From Falsiroseomonas frigidaquae (GTDB taxonomy: Bacteria > Pseudomonadota > Alphaproteobacteria > Acetobacterales > Acetobacteraceae), in contig NZ_JAAVTX010000001.1 of the NCBI RefSeq assembly GCF_012163145.1, positions 186,001-250,000 of the forward strand: a stretch of 64,000 nucleotides of DNA. Reading direction: 5' to 3'. The notes beneath the pieces are model-generated. The model was given only the letters and a program-made list of their open reading frames with translations. It was not told the DNA's origin and ran no database searches. Below, one piece after another: positions 25,759-33,471 of the stretch (the first letter of the stretch is position 1; the number at the start of each line of letters is the position of its first letter). Both the position numbers and the translations under genes were made by a program.

Positions 25759-25790
25759 TTGATTTTCTCCCGCATGGTGGGACAGGTTGC
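25759..25790 (+). promoter_or_regulatory. promoter with palindromic operator, divergent NIPSNAP/Bug 2 control region
   Basis: A -35-like TTGATT (25759-25764) precedes the imperfect palindrome TCCCGCATGGTGGGA (25768-25782, outer arms TCCC/GGGA). The core ATGGTGGGA is identical to the site at 22773-22781. The 79-base gap serves two divergent genes. Same regulator inferred; its identity is unknown, with the IclR protein at 29889-30707 the nearest candidate. Confidence 0.5.
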
Positions 25791-25824
25791 CGAGCCCGGC
25801 AAGTCGACCGGGGCGGAGGAAGCC

Positions 25825-26787
25825 ATGTTCCCGAGATTTCTCGGCGCCTTCTGCGCCCTGCTGCTCGCCGCCACCCCGGCGCTTGCCTTCCCCGACCGGC
25901 CGATCCGGCTGGTGGTGCCCTACGGCCCCGGCGGCATCACCGACATCGCCGCGCGCATCCTGGCGCCGCGGCTGGGCGATGAGCTGGGCCAGCAGGTGGT
26001 GGTGGACAACCGCCCGGGTGGCGCCGCGCAGATCGGCTTCGGCCTGGCGGCGCGGGCGGAGCCGGATGGCCATACGCTGGTGCTGGCGACCACTGCGCTG
26101 GCCGCCAACCCGGTGCTGTTCCGCAGCATCCCCTATGATGCGCGGCGCGACTTCACGCCGGTGTCGCTGGTGGGCCTGGTGCCGATGGTGCTGGTGGTGC
26201 ACCCCTCCTCCCCCGCCCGCACCGTGCCGGAGTTCATCGCGCTGGTGCGGTCCCGCGGCGGCGAGATGACCTATGGCTCGGCCGGCAATGGCAGCGGCAA
26301 CCACCTGTCCACCGAGATGTTCAACCACGCCGCCGGCGGGCTGCGGGCGCTGCACGTGCCCTATCGCGGCGGCGGGCAGGTGATGACGGACCTCGTCGGC
26401 AACCGGCTCGGCTATGTCTTCGCCGTGCTGCCAACGGCGCGCAGCTTCATCGTCGCCGGCCAGCTTCGCGCCATTGCCGTGACCGGCGCGGCGCGCAGCA
26501 GCGCGGTGCCGGATGTGCCGACGGTGGCGGAGGCGGCGCTGCCCGGCTTCGCGCTCAATGAATGGCTTGGCCTGCTCGGCCCGGCGGGGCTGCCGGAATC
26601 GGTGGTGGCGAAGCTGCACGGCGCGGTGGTGGCGGCGCTGCGCCATCCGGAGACGGCACAGCGCTTCCGCGACATCGGCGTGGAGGTGCAGGGCAGCACG
26701 CCGGACGGGCTGCGCGCGCATCTGGACCGGGAGCTGAACCGCTGGGCGGACCTCGCCACCCATGTCCGCTTCGAGGTGGCCGACTGA
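25825..26787 (+). CDS. Bug/TctC-family periplasmic solute-binding protein 2
   Basis: 320 residues. The signal peptide covers 1-21 (MFPRFLGAFCALLLAATPALA). The mature protein begins FPDRPIRLVVPYGPGGITDI and carries VVDNRPGGAAQIG, TYGSAGNGSGNHLSTEMFNH and LHVPYRGGGQVMTDLVGN, all Bug signatures. The ATG at 25825 has GGAGGA five bases upstream. The cupin gene starts on its stop codon, so the two are coupled. No TctA/TctB genes are nearby. The ligand is unknown. Confidence 0.9.
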   Translation: MFPRFLGAFCALLLAATPALAFPDRPIRLVVPYGPGGITDIAARILAPRLGDELGQQVVVDNRPGGAAQIGFGLAARAEPDGHTLVLATTALAANPVLFRSIPYDARRDFTPVSLVGLVPMVLVVHPSSPARTVPEFIALVRSRGGEMTYGSAGNGSGNHLSTEMFNHAAGGLRALHVPYRGGGQVMTDLVGNRLGYVFAVLPTARSFIVAGQLRAIAVTGAARSSAVPDVPTVAEAALPGFALNEWLGLLGPAGLPESVVAKLHGAVVAALRHPETAQRFRDIGVEVQGSTPDGLRAHLDRELNRWADLATHVRFEVAD

Positions 26788-27149
26788 TGCCCGCACAGGA
26801 CGCCGTGCTGCGCGAACTGGCCGAGGTGCTGTGGGAGGAAAGCCCGGGGCACCATGGCGGGGCGCTGTCGAAGATCCTGGTCGCGGCCGGCGAGGGCGGA
26901 TCGCGGGTGATCGACTACCGCATCTCCTCCTATGAACCGCGCGCGCATGTGGCGCTGCATGAGCATGCGGCGAAGGAACAGATCTACCACGTGCTGTCCG
27001 GCGAGGGCCTGCTCACGGTCGGCACGCGCAAGGTGGTGATGCGGAAGGACAGCTACGTCTTCATCCCGCCCGGGGTGCCGCATGAGCTGCACAATACGGG
27101 GCTGGGGAACCTGGTGTTCCTGGTGATCACGGCGCCTGTGGTGGTCTGA
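26787..27149 (+). CDS. small cupin-domain protein
   Basis: 120 residues forming one cupin barrel: motif 1 HEHAAKEQIYHVLSGEGLLTV (metal ligands H, H, E) and motif 2 YVFIPPGVPHELHN. Single-domain cupins of this type often bind a divalent metal and act as isomerases or ligand sensors. Its ATG overlaps the stop of the Bug receptor gene (TGATG), pointing to translational coupling and a role with the same substrate. A strong hairpin terminator follows at 27179-27204. Confidence 0.85.
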   Translation: MPAQDAVLRELAEVLWEESPGHHGGALSKILVAAGEGGSRVIDYRISSYEPRAHVALHEHAAKEQIYHVLSGEGLLTVGTRKVVMRKDSYVFIPPGVPHELHNTGLGNLVFLVITAPVVV

Positions 27150-27178
27150 GCGGGGGCTGGCGATTCACCCCCACCCAA

Positions 27179-27204
27179 CCCTCCCCCGTAAAAACGGGGG
27201 AGGG
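27179..27204 (+). terminator. Rho-independent terminator after the cupin gene
   Basis: CCCTCCCCCGT and ACGGGGGAGGG form a perfect 11-base-pair stem around AAAA, followed by CTTTTG. It lies 30 bases after the cupin stop. It is the first of several hairpins in this gap. Confidence 0.8.
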
Positions 27205-27299
27205 CTTTTGTTGCTCCCTCCCCCGCAGCGCGGGGGGTTGCGGCGCTGCCGCAACGCCGAAGGCTGGTCGGGGTGGGGGCAAAAGCGCCCCCCTCCACA
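27205..27299. repeat. compound hairpin element between convergent genes
   Basis: Further inverted repeats follow the terminator: CCCCCGC/GCGGGGG (about 27220-27237), a perfect 8-base-pair hairpin GTTGCGGC-GCT-GCCGCAAC (27237-27255), and GGGGGC/GCCCCC (about 27275-27292). An outer pair links CCCCCACCC near 27169 with GGGGTGGGGG near 27270. This could be a REP-like mosaic element or a two-way terminator for the cupin gene and the ribonucleotide reductase gene. Confidence 0.55.
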
Positions 27300-29717
27300 T
27301 CAGATCGGGCAGACCCCCGAGGCGCACTGCAGATGCGCCCCATCCACCGCTTCATGCAGCGCCGGGTCGTTGATGCCCGCCACCAGTTCCAGGAAGCGCT
27401 CCGGCGTCACTTCCTCCTCCGGCAGGTATTCGTAGCCGAGCTCGCTGTCCGGCCGGCTCGGCAGGATGGCGCAGCAGCGGATCCGCGGCTGGTGCGTCAG
27501 CACCATGTCGCGGAAGGCGGCGATGTCGTGCCGGTCGGTGTAGATCTTCAGCGTGTAGGACACCTGGTTGCCGCGCTCGGCGCCGATCCAGTGGCGCTCC
27601 AGCAGCGACAGCCAGCGATACTGCGCCTCGGGCGAGGCTTCCGGCGCCGTCACCAGCTTCTCCGCCAGGCCCAGCCGCTCGATCAGCGACAGGGTCGGGA
27701 AGCCGACGATCGACATGCCGGGGAAGGAGGACAGGCTGCGGATCGGGTAGCCACGCGCCTCGTAATCCGCCAGCAGCCGGTCGCTGTCCGGCGTCCAGCC
27801 GCCATCCTCGGCGCGCACGCCCTTGAACTGTACCCAGCGCAGGTAGTGGCGCCGTGCCGGCAGATGGGCGCCCTCCGTCAGGCCGAACAGCTTGCTGGTG
27901 GTGCCGGCCGGCTTCACCGTGGTGACGGTGTGCGGCGTCTCCAGGCCGAGTTCCTGCGCGTAGGACTCGGCCTCGTCCTTTGCCGCCGCCGAAAGCCGGT
28001 CCAGCATCGTCCAGAAGCCAGATGAACGCTCCTGGTCCAGCAACTCGGCGAAGCCCAGGCCGTAGCGCATCCAGGCCCATTCATGCAGGCCGGTCGGGCC
28101 GATGCCCATGCGGTTGGTGCGCGCGACTTCCGCGCCATACAGCGCATCCATCAGGTTGGCGCGCATCAGGAAGCGCACGCCCAGCCGCACGCTGTCCTCC
28201 ACCCGCGCATCCCAATCCTCGGCCACGTCGGCCGGCATCTCGCCGGGCGTCAGCGCCGCGTGGTCCACCGGGCAGGCCAGCAGCGGCGCGAAATCGGCGA
28301 TGACGCAGTAGCCGCCGGTGACGTGCAGCGTGATCTCGCCGCAGGGGTTGGTCGTGGCCGGGAAGCGCGCGGTGCCGGCACGCCTTGCGATCTCCGCCAG
28401 CAGGCCCACGGCGTGGTCGGCCTGGTAGCGGGCCGAGCGGACGTCGCGGCCATCCTCATGCACCGGCTTGTCCCAGGCGGTGCCGGTGCGGTGGTCTTCC
28501 AGCTTGTCGCCGTTGATGAAGCCGGGCTCGCCATTGATGTAGCCGCAGCGCGTCGCTTCCTCGAACACCGAGAAGGCGTGCTGGTGCAGCATCTGCGTGC
28601 TGCCGGCGCGCGCGGCGCGCACGCCGTCCCAGAATTCGGCATCGACCATGACGGAGTTGTTCGCCGTCCACAGCCCGCCCTCGGACTTCACGCGGATGAA
28701 GCGCAGGATGCCCGGGTCGCGCCAGGATTTCGTCGCCATGCGCGCGGCACGGCGGGCACCGCCGACCTGGACCTCCACCGAAAGGTGGTGGTCCACCATC
28801 ATCGCCTGTTCCCAGGGCTGCATGGTGCCGCTGCGGGCCGGCGCGATCACCTGCGTGCGCAGGTTCACGAAGGCGCGCATCAGCGACAACGGGCCGGAGG
28901 CCGGGCGGCCCTGCATGCCGCCGATCGGCGCCCCGCAGGGGCGGATGGCGGAGAAATCCAGCAGCAGAGTGCGGTCGGCCGCGCCTTCGAAGGCCAGGCT
29001 CTCCAGCAGTTCCACCGCCTTGCCCCAGCCTTCGCGGCTGTCATCGATGACGTGGCGAATGGCATCCGCCGGCACCGCGTCCGGATCGGCGACGAATTCG
29101 CGGGCGATGAAGCCGCGCAGCTCCGCCTCCTGCGCCGCGGTCATCGACTCGAGCGAGGTGCCCCAGGGCAGCAGGGAGAAATCGAGGCCGAAGCGGTGCA
29201 GCGTGGCACGGCTGGCCGGGAAGTCGGCATGCGCGGTGCCCAGGTGCAGCAGCAGGCGCGGCGCCTGCGCCCAATCCACCACCATCAGCTCGTCATCATA
29301 GGCGCGGCCGACGCCGCTGCCGTTCAGCAGCAGGTAGAACAGGCTGAAGGACGCTGCCGCGGTGGCGCAGTTGGTGAAGACCTCCATGTTGCGGCGCGGC
29401 TGATCCGCATCGCCGTGCTGGAGGTGCCGGCCGGAGGTGATCAGCGCGCCGGTGGCGATGGCATTGCGCAGCCGCGCCTGTTCCATGCGGTCCGCCCGGT
29501 CGCCGAGCAGCGCCATGTTGCCGGCCGCCACCCGGTCCGCCACCCGGCCGAAATCCTCGGCATCCGAGGGGCGGAACACGGTGCGCCGCGCCACCGCCAG
29601 GCCCATGCCCGCATCCAGCGCGCGCGCTTTCGCCGGCGGCCCGCCGAAGCGGGCCCCCGGGGTGCGGCGGTGGCGGAGCATCGGGGCGCCAGGCAGTGAA
29701 CCGTCCATGTCGTACAT
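27300..29717 (-). CDS. nrdJ: adenosylcobalamin-dependent (class II) ribonucleotide reductase
   Basis: About 805 residues. Class II markers are EVFTNCATAAASFSLFYLLL (first catalytic Cys region), the active-site loop PATTNPCGEITLHVTGGYC (NPCGE with radical Cys and Glu) and the C-terminal redox pair in HLQCASGVCPI. It converts ribonucleotides to deoxyribonucleotides using a B12-derived thiyl radical, independent of oxygen. The ATG at 29753 sits inside an NrdR-box palindrome, so I prefer the ATG at 29717 (or 29708, with AAGG nine bases upstream). No cobalamin riboswitch was seen. It is a single-gene unit, convergent with the cupin gene. Confidence 0.88.
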   Translation of the reverse strand: MYDMDGSLPGAPMLRHRRTPGARFGGPPAKARALDAGMGLAVARRTVFRPSDAEDFGRVADRVAAGNMALLGDRADRMEQARLRNAIATGALITSGRHLQHGDADQPRRNMEVFTNCATAAASFSLFYLLLNGSGVGRAYDDELMVVDWAQAPRLLLHLGTAHADFPASRATLHRFGLDFSLLPWGTSLESMTAAQEAELRGFIAREFVADPDAVPADAIRHVIDDSREGWGKAVELLESLAFEGAADRTLLLDFSAIRPCGAPIGGMQGRPASGPLSLMRAFVNLRTQVIAPARSGTMQPWEQAMMVDHHLSVEVQVGGARRAARMATKSWRDPGILRFIRVKSEGGLWTANNSVMVDAEFWDGVRAARAGSTQMLHQHAFSVFEEATRCGYINGEPGFINGDKLEDHRTGTAWDKPVHEDGRDVRSARYQADHAVGLLAEIARRAGTARFPATTNPCGEITLHVTGGYCVIADFAPLLACPVDHAALTPGEMPADVAEDWDARVEDSVRLGVRFLMRANLMDALYGAEVARTNRMGIGPTGLHEWAWMRYGLGFAELLDQERSSGFWTMLDRLSAAAKDEAESYAQELGLETPHTVTTVKPAGTTSKLFGLTEGAHLPARRHYLRWVQFKGVRAEDGGWTPDSDRLLADYEARGYPIRSLSSFPGMSIVGFPTLSLIERLGLAEKLVTAPEASPEAQYRWLSLLERHWIGAERGNQVSYTLKIYTDRHDIAAFRDMVLTHQPRIRCCAILPSRPDSELGYEYLPEEEVTPERFLELVAGINDPALHEAVDGAHLQCASGVCPI

Positions 29718-29745
29718 CCTTGGCCGCCGCACCAACGCGGCGGTC

Positions 29746-29792
29746 ATCACCATATATGGTGATTCGGCGACATAGTCACCACCAGATATGGT
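29746..29792 (-). promoter_or_regulatory. paired NrdR boxes upstream of nrdJ
   Basis: Box 1, ATCACCATATATGGTGAT (29746-29763), is a perfect 18-base palindrome. Box 2, ACCAGATATGGT (29781-29792), has the same core. Their centres are 32 bases apart, three helical turns, the spacing typical of NrdR operators. NrdR represses ribonucleotide reductase genes when dATP is high. The nrdR gene itself is not in the window. Confidence 0.8.
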
Positions 29793-29888
29793 CGGGCAGC
29801 CAATCCATCGGACGGCCTGGCCCAGCTTAACGCGCGCTTGCGCCCTGGCGGCGTGACACCTTGACGTGAGGCGACAGGTGCCGGCCCG

Positions 29889-30707
29889 TCAGCCCACCGC
29901 GCGTGCCGGCAGCGCCGCACTCTGCTCCTGTTCGGCGATGCGGGCGCAGGCCTCGGCCGCCGCCTCCACCACCTGTCGCGCCAGCGCCTGCCGCGCCTCG
30001 GGCGGCACCTCCTCGATCTTCGCGGCGATGCCGATGCTGCCGAGCACCCCGCCCTCCGCATTGAACAGCGGCGCCGCGATGCCGAGCACGCCCGGCATGA
30101 ATTCGGACTGGGTGATGCCGTGCCCGGCCTCCCGGATCGCACGCAGCGCGTGGCGGAAGCTTTCCCAATCGCCACCGAGTCCCGCCGCCTCGATGGTCGC
30201 GCGGTGGCGGGCGAAGATGGCGCGGAGCTGGTGCGGCGGCAGATGCGCCAGGATCACCTTGGACGCCGCGCCCGTGAACAGCGGCCGCCGCTGGCCCCGG
30301 CTGAACAGCCCGGCCGGGGCGCCCGGCGCCGGGGCATCCGCCACGCACATCACGGTGCCGGAGAACAGCAGGCAGAGCAGCCCGGTATGGCCGCTTTCCG
30401 CCGCCAGGCGCCGCATCGGCGGGATACCGCCCGCCGAGACCGGGTCGCAGAGCCGCATCGTGCGGTCCAGCTCGATGATGCGCGGCCCCAGCATCCAGGC
30501 CCCGCCCGCCACCGGAGTCAGCAGCCCGGCCGCCTGCAAGGCCTTGATGTAGCGGTAGCAGGTGGAACGCGACGTGCCGGAAACCCGGATCAGATCCTCC
30601 GTCGGCCAGGCCGGGGCGGTGGGCGTGAACAGGTCGAGCAGGCCCAGCATCTTCTCAAGGCTGCTGGCCCCGCGTCGCGCTTCAACGCCTGAAGAAAATC
30701 CCGTCAT
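29889..30707 (-). CDS. IclR-family transcriptional regulator
   Basis: 272 residues. The N-terminal winged helix-turn-helix is at about 15-75 (LEKMLGLLDLFTPTAPAWPTED, VSGTSRSTCYRYIKALQAAG). The IclR effector-binding domain covers about 85-260, with GQRRPLFTGAASKVILAHLP and GITQSEFMPGVLGIAAPLFN. IclR proteins sense small acids and usually control a divergent catabolic operon, here the aldolase to amidohydrolase run starting at 30786. I choose the ATG at 30707; a TTG three codons upstream is possible. Palindromes in the 78-base divergent gap are candidate operators. Confidence 0.9.
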   Translation of the reverse strand: MTGFSSGVEARRGASSLEKMLGLLDLFTPTAPAWPTEDLIRVSGTSRSTCYRYIKALQAAGLLTPVAGGAWMLGPRIIELDRTMRLCDPVSAGGIPPMRRLAAESGHTGLLCLLFSGTVMCVADAPAPGAPAGLFSRGQRRPLFTGAASKVILAHLPPHQLRAIFARHRATIEAAGLGGDWESFRHALRAIREAGHGITQSEFMPGVLGIAAPLFNAEGGVLGSIGIAAKIEEVPPEARQALARQVVEAAAEACARIAEQEQSAALPARAVG

Positions 30708-30724
30708 GCTGGACAATCCGAAAA

Positions 30725-30744
30725 CCCGCGATTAGCGTCGCGGG
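30725..30744. promoter_or_regulatory. candidate operator in the iclR/aldolase divergent gap
   Basis: CCCGCGA-TTAGCG-TCGCGGG is a perfect inverted repeat with 7-base arms, centred between the IclR gene start and the aldolase start. It suits binding of an IclR dimer that controls both directions. Confidence 0.5.
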
Positions 30745-30785
30745 CAGTTGGGGGGAGAACGACCATTTCCGGATCAGGTATAGCC

Positions 30786-31562
30786 GTGAACGCGGCGCGG
30801 CGCAGGCTGGAGGCGGGCGGGCTGGTCCTGTGCATGGGGCTGCGCCAGGCGCGCAGCGTGGATATCGGCCAGATGGTCGCCGCCTGCGGCTTCGAATCCC
30901 TGTATGTGGACATGGAACACAGCCCGATCGGGCTGGAGGCGGTCTCCGCCATCTGCACCGCCGCCGCCGCCTTCGGCGTCACGCCGCTGGTGCGGCCACC
31001 GGGCCATGGCGCGGAATGGATCGGCCGCATCCTGGATGGCGGCGCGCAGGGCATCATCGTGCCGCATGTGAACACGGCGGAGCAGGCCCGCGCCATCGTG
31101 GACGCTGCCCGCTTCCCGCCGCTCGGCCACCGTTCGGTGATGGGCCCCGGCCCGGGCACCGGCTACCGTGCCATGCCGCTCGCCGAGATCAACGCCACGC
31201 TGAATGCCGGCACCCTGGTGGTCTGCATGATCGAGACGCCGGAAGGCGTCGCCAATGCCGATGCCATCGCCGCCATTCCGGGGGTGGATGCGCTGCTGAT
31301 CGGCTCCAACGACCTCTGCACCGAAATGGGCATCCCCGGCGAGCTGCGGAATCCCCGGCTGCGGGACGCCTATGTCACCGTCGCCGCCGCCTGCCGCGCG
31401 CATGGCAAGGTGCTGGGCGTCGGCGGCATCCGGGGCGATGCGGAGCTGCAGAAGGACCTGATCGGCCTCGGCGCCCGCTTCCTGATCGCCGGCAACGACG
31501 TCGGCTACCTGATGGCCGCGGCGCGGGCCGATGCCGCGACCCTGCACAAGCTGCTGCCGTGA
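30786..31562 (+). CDS. HpcH/HpaI-type aldolase
   Basis: 258 residues of the HpcH/HpaI (PEP/pyruvate-binding) TIM-barrel family. Visible motifs are YVDMEHSPIGLE, the GAQGIIVPHVNTAEQAR metal/Arg region, VMGPGPGTGYR, the metal-binding CMIETPEGVANAD (Glu) and LLIGSNDLCTEMGIPGE (Asp). The class cleaves 4-hydroxy-2-oxo acids to pyruvate plus an aldehyde using a divalent metal. It starts with GTG. The next gene begins on its stop codon. It is the first gene of the run divergent from the IclR regulator. The exact substrate cannot be read from the sequence. Confidence 0.88.
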   Translation: MNAARRRLEAGGLVLCMGLRQARSVDIGQMVAACGFESLYVDMEHSPIGLEAVSAICTAAAAFGVTPLVRPPGHGAEWIGRILDGGAQGIIVPHVNTAEQARAIVDAARFPPLGHRSVMGPGPGTGYRAMPLAEINATLNAGTLVVCMIETPEGVANADAIAAIPGVDALLIGSNDLCTEMGIPGELRNPRLRDAYVTVAAACRAHGKVLGVGGIRGDAELQKDLIGLGARFLIAGNDVGYLMAAARADAATLHKLLP

Positions 31563-32470
31563 CGGTCAGCGGCCGCCTGACGATCTTTTCCGCCGCCGAG
31601 CGCCCGTATTGCGAGGCGCTGCTGCGCGGCTTCGCGGCGCGGCACCCGGCGGTGGAGCTGGATTTCGTCTTCGGCATCAGCACGAAGCTGCATGACCGCT
31701 ACATGGCGGAGTATGCGGCAGGCGGCGCCACGGCGGATCTGGTCTGGTCCAGCGCCATGGACCAGGTGATGGGCCTGGTGCTGCAGGACCATGCCCAGAA
31801 GCACGGCGTGGCGCATGGCCTGCCCGCGGATGCGGATTGGCAGGGCCTGGCGCTGGCGACGACGCGGGAGCCGGTCTTCTCCCTGGCCCGGGCCGGGCTA
31901 CCCGCCGGCAGCTTCGGCGAGATCGCCGCCTATCTGCGCGCTACGCCCGGCCCGGTGGCGGTGCCCGACATCGTGGCCAACGGCCTCGGCTTCCTGGCGC
32001 TGTTGCACGCCAGCCTGGAGGACCCGGATTTCGAGGCCGGCTTCGCCGCTCTCGCCGAACGCCGGCCGGTGCCCTGCGGCTCCGCCCCGGCGCTGGTGCA
32101 GGCCATGCAGCAGGGCGTCCTGGCGGTGCATGTGCTGGGCGCCTACGCGCTGCGCGCCGCCGCCGCCGACCCGGCGCTGCATATCGCCGCCTCCGCCCGG
32201 CCGGCGCCGGCTGTGGCGCGGCTGGCCTTCATTCCCCGCCGCGCCGGCAACCCGGCGGCGGCGGCGGCCTTCCTCGCGCATATGGTCTCGCCGGAGGGCC
32301 AGGCGGCGCTGGCGGAGGGCGGCTTCTGGCCGGTGCTCCCGACGCCCCTGCTCGCCACACCGCCCCGGCCGATCGCGCCGATTCCGCTGGATGCCGGCTT
32401 CACCCGGCTGCTCGACCCCGGCCGGCGTGCCGCGCTGGTCGCAAGATGGCGCAAGGCCATGACGCCCTGA
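31559..32470 (+). CDS. extracellular solute-binding-like protein without a signal peptide
   Basis: 303 residues resembling family 1 / iron-type ABC solute-binding proteins: GRLTIFSAAERPYCEALLRGFAA at the start, DLVWSSAMDQVMGLVLQDHA, a central hinge region and FIPRRAGNPAAAAAFLAHMV with SPEGQAALAEGGFWPVLPT at the end. The GTG start at 31559 overlaps the aldolase stop, and the protein starts directly with the first beta strand, so no export signal is encoded. Either it works in the cytoplasm as a binding protein, or the true export signal is lost. No permease or ATPase is adjacent. Confidence 0.7.
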   Translation: MTVSGRLTIFSAAERPYCEALLRGFAARHPAVELDFVFGISTKLHDRYMAEYAAGGATADLVWSSAMDQVMGLVLQDHAQKHGVAHGLPADADWQGLALATTREPVFSLARAGLPAGSFGEIAAYLRATPGPVAVPDIVANGLGFLALLHASLEDPDFEAGFAALAERRPVPCGSAPALVQAMQQGVLAVHVLGAYALRAAAADPALHIAASARPAPAVARLAFIPRRAGNPAAAAAFLAHMVSPEGQAALAEGGFWPVLPTPLLATPPRPIAPIPLDAGFTRLLDPGRRAALVARWRKAMTP

Positions 32471-32492
32471 ACGAATTGGGAGGAAAACAACA

Positions 32493-33458
32493 ATGAACCG
32501 CCGCCAGATCCTGCCGCTGCTCGCCGCCCCCTTCTTCCTGCCGCGTCCCGCCGCCGCCCAGGCCTGGCCCGCCGGAACCGTGCGCATCATCGTGCCCTTC
32601 GCCCCCGGCTCCTTCACCGACATCTCCGCCCGCCTGCTGTCGCAGGAGCTGACGGCGCAGATCGGGCAATCCGTCGTGGTGGAGAATCGCGGCGGCGCCG
32701 GTGGCACGGTGGGGGCCACCACCGCCGCACGCGCCGCGCCGGATGGGCTGACGCTGCTGCTGACGGACAATTCCTTCGCCATCTCGCCCAGCCTCTATCC
32801 CTCCCTTCCCTATGACGCGCTGGGCGACCTGGTGCAGGTCAGCCGCATCGCCGACAGCCCCTCCATCCTGCTGGTCCGCCCCGGCCTCGGCGCGCGCGAC
32901 CTGACGAGGCTGGTGGAGATGGCCAAGGCGCGGCCGGGCGAACTCAGCTTCGGCTCCGGCGGCCAAGGCTCCTCCGCCCACCTGGCGATGGAGCTGCTGC
33001 TGAACGTGACCGGCACGCGCATGCTGCATGTCCCCTTCCGCGGCGTGGCGGCGGCGATCAACGAAGTGATCTCCGGCCGCGTCGACATGGCCATCGCCAG
33101 CCTCGCCTCCGGCGTCGCGCATGTGCGCGGCGGCACGCTGCACGGGCTTGGCGTGACCGGGGAAAGCCGCGCCGCGGCGCTGCCGCAGGTGCCGACCTTC
33201 ATCGAGGCCGGGGTGCCGCGCTACGACATGAAGTACTGGTGGGGCGTGGCGGTGCCGAAGGGCACGCCGGATGCGGTGGTGCGGCGCCTGAATGCCGAGA
33301 TCGGCACCGCGCTGCGCAGCCCGAAGCTGGTGGAAGCCTTCGCCGCCGCCGGCGCCATGCCGGTGCATTCCACCCCCGCCGAGATGTCCGCGCATGTCGC
33401 GCGGGAGGTGGCGCTGTGGCGGGAGGTGGTGCAGCGCGCCGGGGTGAAGCTGGAATAG
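32493..33458 (+). CDS. Bug/TctC-family periplasmic solute-binding protein 3
   Basis: 321 residues. The signal peptide is at 1-22 (MNRRQILPLLAAPFFLPRPA). The mature start is WPAGTVRIIVPFAPGSFTDI, followed by VVVENRGGAGGTVGAT, LSFGSGGQGSSAHLAMELLL and [32 protein letters not shown] ribosome site is just upstream. It sits 22 bases after the previous gene in the aldolase run, so it probably brings in the substrate or a related acid. No TctA/TctB partner genes are present. Confidence 0.9.
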   Translation: MNRRQILPLLAAPFFLPRPAAAQAWPAGTVRIIVPFAPGSFTDISARLLSQELTAQIGQSVVVENRGGAGGTVGATTAARAAPDGLTLLLTDNSFAISPSLYPSLPYDALGDLVQVSRIADSPSILLVRPGLGARDLTRLVEMAKARPGELSFGSGGQGSSAHLAMELLLNVTGTRMLHVPFRGVAAAINEVISGRVDMAIASLASGVAHVRGGTLHGLGVTGESRAAALPQVPTFIEAGVPRYDMKYWWGVAVPKGTPDAVVRRLNAEIGTALRSPKLVEAFAAAGAMPVHSTPAEMSAHVAREVALWREVVQRAGVKLE

Positions 33459-33471
33459 GAATTTCGCGAAC

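Noticed and set aside
27053-27355. 100-codon minus-strand frame across the cupin/nrdJ gap
   Set aside because: It is built from the hairpin repeats and has no coding character.
29718-29753. Upstream ATG extending NrdJ by 12 residues
   Set aside because: It lies inside a perfect NrdR-box palindrome, which should be upstream of or at the transcription start.
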